DNA from: G965225705 sp965225705
GTDB taxonomy: Bacteria; Pseudomonadota; Alphaproteobacteria; Caulobacterales; Maricaulaceae
Length of the DNA stretch: 64,000 bases
Direction: 5' to 3'
Assembly: GCA_965225705.1 (NCBI GenBank)
Contig: OZ245325.1
Location: 1,426,001-1,490,000, forward strand
A model generated the notes under the pieces. It was not told the DNA's origin and did no database searches. It worked only from the letters and a program-made list of their open reading frames with translations. This document shows positions 1-9,054 of this stretch, one piece after another. Each line of letters starts with the position of its first letter. Within the stretch, counting starts at the first letter, position 1. The position numbers were made by a program, and so were the translations under genes.

Positions 1-796
1 TTCCGTGACAGGCAAGCGGTGTTGTAAACCGGGCTGAACGCCCATCAAAAAAACATGCAAGCTCAGCTTTGATGTGTTCACCGGGCCCTGTTTTTCCAGG
101 ACCCAGCCTGCCTTTGGTGAGTTTATCAAGCTTATTAAGCTCAGTCTTTAATGCTTTCCGATCTAAGAATTCTAAAAGATGCAGCTCGGTTTGACTGCTG
201 ACAGAAATCATATCGCCCAGTGGTGTTGCGATCCAGTCTGCAAAAAGCAGGGGAGCCGTATCCATATCGCCAGGTGCACGACCCAAAAGTTTTGCGAACG
301 CTCTGCGAAAAGCACTGGCAGATTCAAAATGCGCTTCCAGCTGTGCCTCAATAACCATGCCACCTGAAGACATGGTTTCAAACCCATCACGCAACCGCCT
401 TTGCCGTGCCATTTCCAGAAAAGTCAGACCAAACTGGCGCCTGAAACTGCGGCGCACGGTGGAAGGGTCAAACCCCATCCGTTTTACATCGGCTTCGGAC
501 CAGCGATAGGCTGGTCGCTTATCCAGAGCGGTCAGGAAGGTGCGTATGATCGGATCGACCAGAGCCACAGGCGCCAGCGGATGGCAGCGTTTGCAGGGGC
601 GGTATCCGGCCTCAAGGCAGGCACCCACGGAGTCAAAGAATGTGCAATTTTCGGATTTTGGTTTACGCGCGGGACATGTCAGACGACAAAAAACGCCGGT
701 GGTGGACACACCGACATAGGCCTGACCGTCATAGCGGTCATCGCGCTCAACAAGCGCCTGATACAGTGTATCATGATCTGGAAGGTCAAAAAGCAT
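1..796 (-). CDS. ada: Ada-type methylated-DNA repair protein and transcriptional regulator, C-terminus cut by window edge
   Basis: Translating the minus strand from the ATG at 796 gives an open frame that runs off the left edge (about 265 residues seen). The N-terminal Ada zinc domain is clear: FCRLTCPARKP followed by YRPCKRCHP supplies the four Cys (about 37, 41, 68, 71), the first being the methyl acceptor for phosphotriesters in this family. An AraC-type helix-turn-helix follows (DPSTVRRSFRRQFG and SASAFRRAFAKLLG). Next comes the start of an O6-methylguanine methyltransferase domain (WIATPLGDMISVSS). The PCHR active site would lie beyond the edge. Known role of the family: direct reversal of alkylation damage and self-activated induction of the adaptive response. 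The methyltransferase-like sequence after the AraC domain argues against an Ada-AlkA fusion. Confidence 0.85.
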   Translation of the reverse strand, partial: MLFDLPDHDTLYQALVERDDRYDGQAYVGVSTTGVFCRLTCPARKPKSENCTFFDSVGACLEAGYRPCKRCHPLAPVALVDPIIRTFLTALDKRPAYRWSEADVKRMGFDPSTVRRSFRRQFGLTFLEMARQRRLRDGFETMSSGGMVIEAQLEAHFESASAFRRAFAKLLGRAPGDMDTAPLLFADWIATPLGDMISVSSQTELHLLEFLDRKALKTELNKLDKLTKGRLGPGKTGPGEHIKAELACFFDGRSARFTTPLACHG

Positions 797-940
797 GACG
801 AGACTCTAACACATCGACTATAGGGTTCCGCCGAAATTCGGGCGTATATTTTATTTTGTATACGGGAGAGTTATGGACACAGGGATCCTGACTGCCCGTA
901 AAGTTAGATATGAAGAGGTGTCAGCTTTTGTGCAAAACCA

Positions 941-2320
941 TCAACATTCCACAATATTGACGTGAACAGCAAGACCACCTTTGGAGGTCTCTTTATATTT
1001 CTCTGCCATATCAAGGCCCGTCTGATGCATGGTTTTAATAACATCATCCAGGGAAACTTTATGGGTTCCATCATGATGCAAGGCAAGGCGTGCTGCATCA
1101 ATGGCCTTAACAGAGGCTATAGCATTACGTTCAATACAGGGGATCTGAACAAGGCCCGCAATGGGATCACAGGTCAGGCCAAGATTATGCTCCATCCCAA
1201 TCTCAGCAGCATTTTCAACTTGCGCATTCGTCCCCCCCATTACCGCAGCCAAACCCGCCGCCGCCATAGAACAGGCCACCCCCACCTCTCCCTGACATCC
1301 GGCCTCTGCCCCGGAAATAGAGGCATTTTTCTTATAAAGAGCTCCAATAGCCGCAGCTGTGAGTAAAAAGGTCTCAATATCTTCAGGTTGATCCTTACCA
1401 AGATGGACAGCATAACGTAACACCGAAGGGATAATACCAGCCGCACCATTGGTGGGGGCCGTCACCACACGCCCACCAGCAGCATTTTCTTCATTAACAG
1501 CCATAGCCCAGAGATTGACCCAGTCCATAATATCCAGAGGGTCCTGAGATCCCTGACGTGCCCGTTCCTGCATGGTCTGATAAATCTGTGGGGCACGACG
1601 CCTGACACGGAGGGACCCCGGCAAAACCCCCTCCGCCTGAAGACCCCGCCGGATACAGGCATGCATGGTGTTCCAGATATGGGCGATGCCCTGATGAAGG
1701 TCCTTCTCAGACCTGAAGACCAGTTCATTAGCACGCAGGATATCTGCGAAAGAGAGACCTTCTCTCTCACCAGTATCAAGAAGATCCTGTGCACTTTCAA
1801 AAGGGTAAGGAAGCTCTTTATCAGAAAGAGATCCCGCCAGAGGTTCATTACGCCCCGTCTCAGAGTCGTGGAGAATAAACCCGCCCCCTGTGGAGTAATA
1901 AATATCCTGAGCCAGTTCCTGCCCCATCTCATCATAAGCGGTAAAGCGCATACCATTGGCGTGAAAAGGCAGGCGCTCGCGCATATGCCAGACAAGGTCT
2001 GTTTCTTCATCGAAGGGAAGGCTCCCCTCCCCTGCAAAATTAAGCGATTTATCACGACGTATCGCTTCAAGACGCTGAAGAACATCATCCGGATCAAGGC
2101 TGGCAGGATCTGCACCTTCAAGCCCCAGAAGAATGGCTGTATCAGACCCATGACCTACCCCCGTCAGGGCAAGGGAGCCATAAAGTTCAGCACGAAGACG
2201 TGCAACCTTCTTCTCCTTAAGGCTTTCAGCAAAACGGGCTGCGGCCTTCATGGGGCCCACAGTGTGTGAGCTTGACGGACCAATCCCAATTTTAAAAAGG
2301 TCAAAAACACCGAAATGCAT
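941..2320 (-). CDS. sdaA: L-serine dehydratase, iron-sulfur dependent, single chain
   Basis: The 459-residue protein matches the full length of one-chain bacterial L-serine deaminases, which convert L-serine to pyruvate and ammonia with a [4Fe-4S] cluster. The N-terminus carries the family start FDLFKIGIGPSSSHTVGPM. Cluster Cys residues are at 343 (GCQGEVG), 385 (GLTCDPIAG) and 396 (QIPCIERN), the same numbers as in well-studied homologues. Both the beta and alpha domains are therefore present. It stands alone between ada and a DUF1489 gene, with no serine transporter beside it. The start at 2320 gives the expected N-terminal motif within a few residues. The role is likely cytosolic serine catabolism or detoxification. 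Confidence 0.95.
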   Translation of the reverse strand: MHFGVFDLFKIGIGPSSSHTVGPMKAAARFAESLKEKKVARLRAELYGSLALTGVGHGSDTAILLGLEGADPASLDPDDVLQRLEAIRRDKSLNFAGEGSLPFDEETDLVWHMRERLPFHANGMRFTAYDEMGQELAQDIYYSTGGGFILHDSETGRNEPLAGSLSDKELPYPFESAQDLLDTGEREGLSFADILRANELVFRSEKDLHQGIAHIWNTMHACIRRGLQAEGVLPGSLRVRRRAPQIYQTMQERARQGSQDPLDIMDWVNLWAMAVNEENAAGGRVVTAPTNGAAGIIPSVLRYAVHLGKDQPEDIETFLLTAAAIGALYKKNASISGAEAGCQGEVGVACSMAAAGLAAVMGGTNAQVENAAEIGMEHNLGLTCDPIAGLVQIPCIERNAIASVKAIDAARLALHHDGTHKVSLDDVIKTMHQTGLDMAEKYKETSKGGLAVHVNIVEC

Positions 2321-2672
2321 GAAAAATATCCTTTATTTTCTTATAAAAATGTTCATAAAAAACATACACACAAACTCCGGAAGAAAAAAACTGTCTCACC
2401 CCCTTAAACCAGCCTGTCAGACAAGGGAATTTTAGTAGGGGAAACCTTGCAAAATCCTAAAAAGTATAGATGAAGAAAGATGGGGCTGCAAACACCACCC
2501 CTTTCCTGTATTTTTTTAAAACAGTTCACCATCCATAAAGCTGATGATGTATCGCTGTGGGTAGCCCCGAAACAAAGAGCTCCCCCTATCACAAGAAAAA
2601 TATATAAAAACCCACTTCTCTCAGAAAGAAAAAAGGATTCTTTGGAAGAAAAATCAGACCGGGTTTGAAGCC
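2321..2672. other. Intergenic gap of about 350 bases, no supported gene
   Basis: AT-rich stretch between sdaA and the DUF1489 gene. A 90-codon minus-strand frame (2404-2676) begins inside the DUF1489 stop codon and has one hydrophobic stretch (YIFLVIGGALCFG), but the remaining composition and lack of any recognised motif make it doubtful. The sdaA promoter must lie near its left end. I see no convincing terminator or RNA gene. Confidence 0.4.
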
Positions 2673-3128
2673 TCACCAGGCTCCTAAATGTTTAAGCTTC
2701 TGATGTAAAATGGCGATACCTTCTTCTTCCCCACTCTGATCTGTTAGCTGTTTATCCTGAGGGGCCTCCTCTGGCTTAAGATAGCGCCAGCCCTGAAAGG
2801 GGCGTCTTGGGGCTGGCATGACAGGAATAAGTTCGGAATCAAAACTGATACGACAATGGGAAGGCTGTTCTTCATGTTCAAACACCGTAAAATCTCTTAA
2901 AGTCTGACGTGCCTGAATAAAACCTCCTATCACCCAGTAAAGCGATCCTCCTTCCAGAAGAGCGTCCACCTGACGGGGTTTGCGACGCGTGATATGAAAG
3001 GGTAAATATGCCTCACGGGATGCCTCAGGGTGTGAAGCCTGCCAGAGAGCATAATTTTTCTCCTGACGTTCTTTTAAAGCCTCAGGGCTGTTGACACCAA
3101 CGCAGAGCTTTACCAAATGAAGAGTCAT
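2673..3128 (-). CDS. DUF1489 family protein
   Basis: The 151-residue protein starts MTLHLVKLCVG and contains RKPRQVDALLEGGSLYWVIGG, which I recognise as the DUF1489 family, conserved in Alphaproteobacteria and of unknown function. No signal peptide or membrane segment is visible, so it is probably cytosolic. The C-terminal stretch SEEEGIAILHQKLKHLGAW fits the family end. It is divergent from pheT across a 112-base gap, so the two must have separate promoters there. Confidence 0.8.
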   Translation of the reverse strand: MTLHLVKLCVGVNSPEALKERQEKNYALWQASHPEASREAYLPFHITRRKPRQVDALLEGGSLYWVIGGFIQARQTLRDFTVFEHEEQPSHCRISFDSELIPVMPAPRRPFQGWRYLKPEEAPQDKQLTDQSGEEEGIAILHQKLKHLGAW

Positions 3129-3240
3129 GAAAAAACATGTCCTGAAAACTCCCGAAAAAGGGAAAACTGAGATATGGGACTTTACCAGAGGCCTGAGACA
3201 TGGCTAAGTTAAACTCTATCATAACCTGGCGGAGAACACC

Positions 3241-5625
3241 ATGAAATTCACTTTATCCTGGCTTAAGGATTATCTGGACACAGAGGCTTCTTTAGATGAT
3301 GTGGTCGAGACCATGACGATGGCAGGTCTTGAGGTGGAGCATGTCGATAACCCCCGCCAGAAGCTGTCCGCTTTTTCCATAGCCCATGTGCGTGATGCTG
3401 TTCCTCATCCTGATGCTGACAAACTCAAAGTCTGCCAGGTGCTGACAAAGGATGGAGAAAAAACGATTATCTGCGGGGCACCGAATGCCCGCAAAGGTAT
3501 GACCGCTGTCTACGCCCCTGTAGGAAGTTTTATTCCCGGAACAGGTATCACCCTTTCAAAAGCTAAAATTCGTGGTGTGGCTTCAGAGGGCATGTTGTGT
3601 TCTGAACGGGAATTAGAACTTGGTGAAGATCATGACGGCATTCTTGATCTGGAGGATGACTTTCCTGTGGGTATGCCTGCTGTTGAAGCCCTTGGACTTG
3701 ATGATCCTGTGATTGATTTTGAGGTAACCCCTAATCGTCCTGACTGGCTGGGGGTTGAAGGCATTGCCCGCGATATGGCTGCTGCTGGTCTGGGGAATTT
3801 TATATCTCGTCCTGTGCCAAAATTTGAAACGACATTTCCCTGTCCTGTGAGGGTAGAAACCAGGGCTCCTGAAGCCTGCCCTGTCTTTATGGGGCGCCTC
3901 ATTAAAGGTGTCAAAAATGGCCCTTCACCAGACTGGCTCCAAAAACGGCTGAAGGCTATAGGCCTGCGCCCTATTAACAGGCTTGTCGATGTTACCAATT
4001 ATTTTTCATACGACAGAGCACGCCCTTTGCATGTGTATGATGCTGAAAAACTAACAGGTCCCGTTCAGGTCCGTTTAGGTGATGGTAAGATGTCTTTTGA
4101 AGCTCTGGATGGTAAAACCTATACGCCTACACACAATATGTGCGTGATCGCTGATGAGACACGCATTTTAGGACTTGGTGGTGTAATGGGGGGGAGTTTT
4201 TCAGGATGTACAGAGGAAACACGCCACGTCTTTTTAGAAAGTGCCTGGTTTACACCTGCCACAACCGCACGGACAGGAAGAGAAACAGGGATTGTCTCTG
4301 ATTCCCGCTATCGGTTTGAACGTGGTGTGGACCCCCGGCACCTTAAAGACGATCTGGATAGGGCAACGGCTCTTATTCTTGAGCTGTGTGGAGGGGAAGC
4401 TTCTGAAGATGTACAGGCGGGAACGCCCCCCTCCCCTCTCCCTGCTCTTGTTTTTGACCTTCATGAAATAACGCGCCTGACAGGTTTGAACGTCAAGCCT
4501 GAAACTGCTCAGTCCATGCTGAACTCTCTTGGCTTTTCCTGCGTTCAGGAAGAGGATAACAAATATCTTGTCACCCCACCTTCCTGGCGGCGTGATGTGG
4601 AAACAAGTGCCGATCTTGTTGAGGAAATTGCGCGCCTGACAGGCTATGATGATTTACCTGCAACCTCTCTCCCGCATGCAAAACTGCCTCAGCCTGCTTA
4701 TAGTTTCCAACAAAACAGGGCACGTTTGGCCCGACGCGTTTTGGCATCACGTGGCTATCTTGAGACCATCACCTGGTCTTTTTGCCATCAGGATCATGCT
4801 ATAGCTTTCGGAGGGGGAAAAGAAAGTCTCCATCTTGCCAATCCGCTTGCGTCTGAATTTAATGTGATGCGCCCTTCTCCTCTGATTGAACTGGCCCGCT
4901 CTGTCCAAAAAGCCTCAGATCAGGGACGAACCCTGACCGCCCTTGGCGAAGTGGGACCTGTCTATCACAGCGCGGAACCTGAAGGACAAAGCCATGTTGT
5001 AAGTGCTGTAAGAAGCATGGAGAGACCCCGCCACTGGTCCCCCTCACCTCAACCGGATATCTTCACCATGAAGGCTGATATTCTGGCTGTCCTTGACGCT
5101 CTGGATGCCCCTGTAAACAGCCTTCAGCTCAGCCAGCCGGCACGGAACTGGTGGCACCCGGGGCGTTCGGCTGTCTTAAGCCTTGGACCTCAGAATAAAA
5201 TCGCTGAATTTGGAGAATTGCACCCTCAGGCTCTTAAGGTTCTGGGTGTAGAGAACCCTCTTCTTGCTTTTGAAATATTTCTGGATGCTTTGCCATCCCC
5301 CAAAACAAAAAAAACAGCCAGGCCTCCTTTTGAAAACCTGGATCTCATGCCTGTTCATCGCGATTTTGCTTTTGTTCTTTCTAAAGATATTTCTGTAGAT
5401 AAACTGGTCGGGGCCATCAGGAAAGCTGACAAAAACCTCATCACACATGTTCATGTCTTTGATCTCTATGAGGGTAAGCATATAGAGGCGGGTCATATCT
5501 CTGTTGCCCTTGAGGTAGGTTTCCAGCCTAAAGAGAAAACTATGAATGAGGAGGAGATAGGGAACCTTTCTCAAAAAATTATTGAATCCGTTCAAAAAAC
5601 AACAGGTGCTTTCCTGCGTCACTGA
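3241..5625 (+). CDS. pheT: Phenylalanyl-tRNA synthetase beta subunit
   Basis: The 794-residue protein has the complete bacterial PheT layout. An N-terminal EMAP/tRNA-binding domain occupies about residues 39-150 (HPDADKLKVCQV, CGAPNARKGM). The B3/B4 editing domain follows (RLVDVTNYFSYDRARPLH). The B5 domain and catalytic-like core come next (SWRRDVETSADLVEEIARL). The FDX-ACB anticodon-binding domain ends the protein (PVHRDFAFVLSKDISVDKLV). It forms the alpha2-beta2 enzyme with PheS to charge tRNA-Phe. The start follows GGCGGAGAACACC. The oddity is context: pheS, often just upstream, is absent here, and the upstream neighbour is divergent. Confidence 0.97.
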   Translation: MKFTLSWLKDYLDTEASLDDVVETMTMAGLEVEHVDNPRQKLSAFSIAHVRDAVPHPDADKLKVCQVLTKDGEKTIICGAPNARKGMTAVYAPVGSFIPGTGITLSKAKIRGVASEGMLCSERELELGEDHDGILDLEDDFPVGMPAVEALGLDDPVIDFEVTPNRPDWLGVEGIARDMAAAGLGNFISRPVPKFETTFPCPVRVETRAPEACPVFMGRLIKGVKNGPSPDWLQKRLKAIGLRPINRLVDVTNYFSYDRARPLHVYDAEKLTGPVQVRLGDGKMSFEALDGKTYTPTHNMCVIADETRILGLGGVMGGSFSGCTEETRHVFLESAWFTPATTARTGRETGIVSDSRYRFERGVDPRHLKDDLDRATALILELCGGEASEDVQAGTPPSPLPALVFDLHEITRLTGLNVKPETAQSMLNSLGFSCVQEEDNKYLVTPPSWRRDVETSADLVEEIARLTGYDDLPATSLPHAKLPQPAYSFQQNRARLARRVLASRGYLETITWSFCHQDHAIAFGGGKESLHLANPLASEFNVMRPSPLIELARSVQKASDQGRTLTALGEVGPVYHSAEPEGQSHVVSAVRSMERPRHWSPSPQPDIFTMKADILAVLDALDAPVNSLQLSQPARNWWHPGRSAVLSLGPQNKIAEFGELHPQALKVLGVENPLLAFEIFLDALPSPKTKKTARPPFENLDLMPVHRDFAFVLSKDISVDKLVGAIRKADKNLITHVHVFDLYEGKHIEAGHISVALEVGFQPKEKTMNEEEIGNLSQKIIESVQKTTGAFLRH

Positions 5626-5650
5626 CGAAACAACAAAATTACCTGCATAC

Positions 5651-5690
5651 AAAAAGGGAGCTGCCCTGGGGCAGCTCCCTTCTCTTAAAG
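5651..5690. terminator. Bidirectional intrinsic terminator between pheT and eipA
   Basis: An 11-bp perfect inverted repeat (GGGAGCTGCCC at 5656-5666, GGGCAGCTCCC at 5669-5679) is flanked by five A on the left and a T-rich tract (TTCTCTT) on the right. It can end transcription of pheT on the plus strand and eipA on the minus strand, which converge here. Effective loop is four bases (CTGG). Confidence 0.85.
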
Positions 5691-5705
5691 ACAGAAAAAA
5701 CAATC

Positions 5706-6296
5706 TTAGAATGGAAGAATGTTCCTCTGACGTGAATAAGAGAGATATCCTACACTGGCCCCAAGACGAAGGCCAACACCAGAACGGACAGGAACCAGAG
5801 TGATGCCCCCTGCACGTTGATAGTTAACACCCAGACCTGCAATAAAATAAGCAGATCCCTCAACGCCCGGGAAACGCTGATAAATATCTCTGGGATATTC
5901 TAAATTATAGACAAGTGTAAAGACTTTGGCCACATCACCACCAAAGTCCCAGCCAATGCTTGGACCCTGCCAGTAGACTTTGTATTTTCGGCCATCTTTT
6001 AACCAAAGATCTCCTTCACCATAACGAAGCCCAATGGCAATGGCTGCTGAACCTTCTGTCCCTGTGATATAACCATCAGGATCCCCATTTTTTGCAAAAA
6101 TACTCTGAACAACCTCCGAAGCAGCCTCAGCTGTCACCCCAAAGAAATTCTCTATTGCACCTGAAACTTCACCACGTGAATATTTCCCCTGAACAGGTTT
6201 TTCTCCCGCCTGACCAGCCTGCGGGCCATACCCACCCGTGGTTTCACACCCTGCTAACATAATGAGCAAACTTAGACTTAAGTATAACCACCGCAT
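5706..6296 (-). CDS. EipA/DUF1134 family envelope lipoprotein
   Basis: The 196-residue protein begins with a lipoprotein signal (MRWLYLSLSLLIMLAGCE, lipobox LAGC, acylated Cys about 17). A glycine-rich linker follows. The DUF1134/EipA core is recognisable from FFGVTAEAASEVV through GWDFGGDVAKVFTLVYNL to GVGLRLGASVGYLSYS. EipA of Brucella and relatives is a small beta-barrel-fold periplasmic protein needed for envelope integrity; that role is inferred here by family. EipA homologues are often simply secreted, so the lipobox may be a lineage feature. It converges with pheT and is divergent from lepA. Confidence 0.82.
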   Translation of the reverse strand: MRWLYLSLSLLIMLAGCETTGGYGPQAGQAGEKPVQGKYSRGEVSGAIENFFGVTAEAASEVVQSIFAKNGDPDGYITGTEGSAAIAIGLRYGEGDLWLKDGRKYKVYWQGPSIGWDFGGDVAKVFTLVYNLEYPRDIYQRFPGVEGSAYFIAGLGVNYQRAGGITLVPVRSGVGLRLGASVGYLSYSRQRNILPF

Positions 6297-6423
6297 ATAA
6301 AGACCTCCTCATCAAAAAATTATAGGCTATTGTAGAGATAAAATCAGCACACTATCCAATATCGAGAGAACAGGATAATATACCTTATAACAGAGAACCT
6401 ATAGGAAGGTTGGATAAAGATTC

Positions 6424-8232
6424 ATGACTATTCCGCTTAAAAATATAAGAAACTTTTCTATTATTGCGCATATTGACCATGGAAAATCAACTCTGGCAGA
6501 TCGTCTTATCCAGGTTTGTGGGGGTCTGTCTGACCGTGAAATGAAAGAACAGGTCCTTGATTCTATGGAGATTGAGCGGGAAAGAGGTATCACGATTAAA
6601 GCCCAGACCGTCCGCCTTGATTACACAACACGCGGGGGAGAAAATTTTATCCTCAACCTTATGGATACACCCGGCCATGTTGATTTTGCTTATGAGGTTA
6701 GTCGCTCTCTTGCGGCGTGTGAAGGCTCTCTTCTTGTGGTGGATGCCTCCCAGGGGGTTGAAGCCCAGACCATGGCAAATGTTTACCAGGCCCTTGACCA
6801 TCATCATGAACTGATCCCTGTTCTCAACAAAATTGATCTTCCCGCTGCAGAACCTGAGAGAGTCAAAAAGCAAATAGAAGATGTCATCGGTCTGGATGCT
6901 TCTGATGCGTTGCCTGTCTCCGCAAAAACCGGGGAAGGGGTTGAAGAAATTTTAGAAGCCCTTGTTGAACACCTCCCTCCACCACAGGCTGGTGAGGCAG
7001 AAGCACCACTTAAGGCCATGTTGGTGGATGCCTGGTATGACACTTATTTAGGGGTTGTTGTTCTGTGTCGTATTTTTGAAGGTGTTTTGCGTGCGGGCAT
7101 GCGTATCCGTCTTATGTCTTCAGGGACATCTTACTCTGTGGATCGTGTTGGCGTTTTTCGGCCCAAACATGATAGTGTTGAAGAACTGGGCCCGGGAGAG
7201 ATAGGCTTTCTGACAGCTTCTATCAAACAGATCTCCGACACCCGTATTGGAGATACCATCACAGAGGACAAGCGGGTTACCAAAAACCCTCTTCCTGGTT
7301 TTCGTCCTGTCCAGCCTGTTGTTTTTTGTGGTATTTTTCCAACAGATGCAGCAGATTTTGAAAATCTCCGTACAGCTATGGACAAACTGCGCCTCAATGA
7401 TGCCAGTTTTTCTTTTGAGATGGAAAACTCCACAGCTCTTGGTTTTGGCTTTCGGTGTGGTTTTTTAGGCCTTCTACATCTGGAAATTATTCAGGAACGT
7501 CTGGGCCGTGAGTTTAACCTTAATCTCATCACCACAGCCCCATCTGTCGTCTATACCCTGCATTTGACAGATGGCAAAATGCTCAAACTCCATAACCCGG
7601 CGGACATGCCTGATCCTGTAAAAATTGCCCGTATTGAAGAACCGTGGATCGAGGCCTCTATTCTCACACCGGGTGATTATGTTGGTGCCGTTTTAAAGCT
7701 TTGTCAGGAACGGCGGGGTCTCCAGAAAGACATGACCTATCTTGGGGCCAGAGCTCTTATTGTTTATGAACTTCCCCTCAATGAAGTGGTGTTTGATTTT
7801 TATGACCGGCTAAAATCCTTAAGTCGTGGCTATGCCAGTTTCGACTATCAGCTTAAAGATAATCGCCCGGGCGATCTTGTTAAATTATCTATTCTGGTCA
7901 ATGGAGAGCCTGTGGATGCACTGGCCATGTTAACCCATCGTTCCCAGGCCGAATCACGGGGACGTATTTTGTGCGAGCGCCTTAAAGATCTGATCCCACG
8001 CCATATGTTTAAAATTCCTCTACAGGCTGCTATTGGGGGACGTGTTGTAGCGCGTGAGACTATTCCTGCTATGCGTAAAGATGTCACAGCAAAATGTTAT
8101 GGTGGTGATGTCAGCCGCAAACGCAAACTTTTAGAAAAACAAAAAGAAGGTAAAAAGCGTATGCGACAATTTGGTAAAGTGGATATTCCGCAGGAAGCTT
8201 TTATTGCAGCTTTGCGTATGGATGATACGTAG
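6424..8232 (+). CDS. lepA: Elongation factor 4 (LepA), ribosome back-translocating GTPase
   Basis: The 602-residue length is standard. G1 is AHIDHGKSTLADRL (about 15-28), switch II is MDTPGHVDFAYEV, and G4 is NKIDLP. EF-G-like domains II, III and V follow, and the LepA-specific C-terminal domain ends in GGDVSRKRKLLEKQKEGKKR, with a conserved basic stretch. LepA binds ribosomes and acts on stalled or wrongly translocated complexes and on 30S assembly. In many bacteria it is in an operon with lepB, but here it is followed by a DUF1467 gene after 116 bases. The start at 6424 gives the normal family N-terminus. Confidence 0.97.
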   Translation: MTIPLKNIRNFSIIAHIDHGKSTLADRLIQVCGGLSDREMKEQVLDSMEIERERGITIKAQTVRLDYTTRGGENFILNLMDTPGHVDFAYEVSRSLAACEGSLLVVDASQGVEAQTMANVYQALDHHHELIPVLNKIDLPAAEPERVKKQIEDVIGLDASDALPVSAKTGEGVEEILEALVEHLPPPQAGEAEAPLKAMLVDAWYDTYLGVVVLCRIFEGVLRAGMRIRLMSSGTSYSVDRVGVFRPKHDSVEELGPGEIGFLTASIKQISDTRIGDTITEDKRVTKNPLPGFRPVQPVVFCGIFPTDAADFENLRTAMDKLRLNDASFSFEMENSTALGFGFRCGFLGLLHLEIIQERLGREFNLNLITTAPSVVYTLHLTDGKMLKLHNPADMPDPVKIARIEEPWIEASILTPGDYVGAVLKLCQERRGLQKDMTYLGARALIVYELPLNEVVFDFYDRLKSLSRGYASFDYQLKDNRPGDLVKLSILVNGEPVDALAMLTHRSQAESRGRILCERLKDLIPRHMFKIPLQAAIGGRVVARETIPAMRKDVTAKCYGGDVSRKRKLLEKQKEGKKRMRQFGKVDIPQEAFIAALRMDDT

Positions 8233-8348
8233 AAGGCTACTCGGGAGATAGAAATATAAAAAAGCTCTATTAACCTGAAAAGGAAATTTTACAGTCCTGT
8301 TTCAAGGCAGAGCAAACGTATCAAAGCGATGATCCGGAGAAAAAAGGT

Positions 8349-8621
8349 ATGAATTTAGTAACAGGCCTGGCTGTTTATATGGTTTTGTGGTGGCTGGTCT
8401 TTCTCATCATGCTTCCCTTTGCTTATAAAAAAGGAGAGCAAGACACGGTAAAAATTAAAGGGGCTGACCCTGGCGCACCCCAAAAACCAGCCCTCAAACG
8501 GACGTTTTTCTTAACATGTCTGATTACTTTATTCATCTTCCTTCTTGTCTACGCCATCATAGAATTTCATCTGTTTCAATGGACAGATATCCCGTTTTTT
8601 TCTAACACAGAAGGCTATTGA
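8349..8621 (+). CDS. DUF1467 family small membrane protein
   Basis: The 90-residue protein has two predicted transmembrane helices (about residues 4-24, GLAVYMVLWWLVFLIMLPF, and about 57-80, FFLTCLITLFIFLLVYAIIEF) joined by a charged loop with KIKGADPGAPQKP. This arrangement, with LPF followed by the loop containing GADPGAPQ.P, is typical of DUF1467, an alphaproteobacterial inner-membrane family of unknown function. A Shine-Dalgarno-like GGAG lies about ten bases before the ATG. It may be co-transcribed with lepA. Just after its stop, AAGGG(N9)CCCTT could form a weak hairpin. Confidence 0.75.
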   Translation: MNLVTGLAVYMVLWWLVFLIMLPFAYKKGEQDTVKIKGADPGAPQKPALKRTFFLTCLITLFIFLLVYAIIEFHLFQWTDIPFFSNTEGY

Positions 8622-8868
8622 AAGGGTATCATATGCCCTTCTTTCAAATCATGAGGAAGCGTCTCGAAAAATAGAAACTGGTGAGATCACAGATAGAAAA
8701 ACCAGAGACCGTACTCCCATGAAGGGGAAAACCATTCATGAGAAAGGTTTTACTATATACTTAAAGTGTATGCAGAGCATAAAGTTCCTCCCCTTCCGGG
8801 ACCTGCGACAAAATTTTTAGACAACATGCTTTACAAACAGGCTGGCCTGTCACAGGACAGCTTCATGA

Positions 8869-9054
8869 TCATGTTTGTGTTTTATGTTTCTCTGAAAAAG
8901 AATTCCCACACATTTTACACCGCTCACACATACTTTGATCACCACAGCCAGGCGTGTTTTTGCGGGCTTTACCACGATAGTGACGCCACACAACATAAGC
9001 GGCAAAACCTACGATAAGAAAGGTTAGGATATCCCATATCATCCTATAATCCAC
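8869..9054 (-). CDS. FeoB-associated small Cys-rich membrane protein
   Basis: The 61-residue product has one N-terminal membrane helix (IWDILTFLIVGFAAYVVW, about residues 7-24), a basic stretch (RHYRGKARK), then a cysteine cluster C-x5-C-x2-C-x2-C (GCGDQSMCERCKMCG). This is the pattern of the small proteins often encoded just after feoB, in the place of FeoC. Its ATG lies inside the last codons of feoB (16-base overlap), which points to translational coupling. It probably assists or regulates FeoB at the membrane, perhaps through an Fe-S or metal site; that is inference. A plus-strand frame over the same bases (8766-9017) shows no protein features. Confidence 0.7.
   Translation of the reverse strand: MDYRMIWDILTFLIVGFAAYVVWRHYRGKARKNTPGCGDQSMCERCKMCGNSFSEKHKTQT

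Noticed and set aside
2404..2676. 90-codon minus-strand frame beginning in the DUF1489 stop
   Set aside because: No recognised motif, odd composition, and an equally open opposite frame; not enough to call a gene.
8766..9017. 83-codon plus-strand frame opposite the Cys-rich protein
   Set aside because: No motif, while the minus strand shows a membrane helix and Cys cluster in an operon position.
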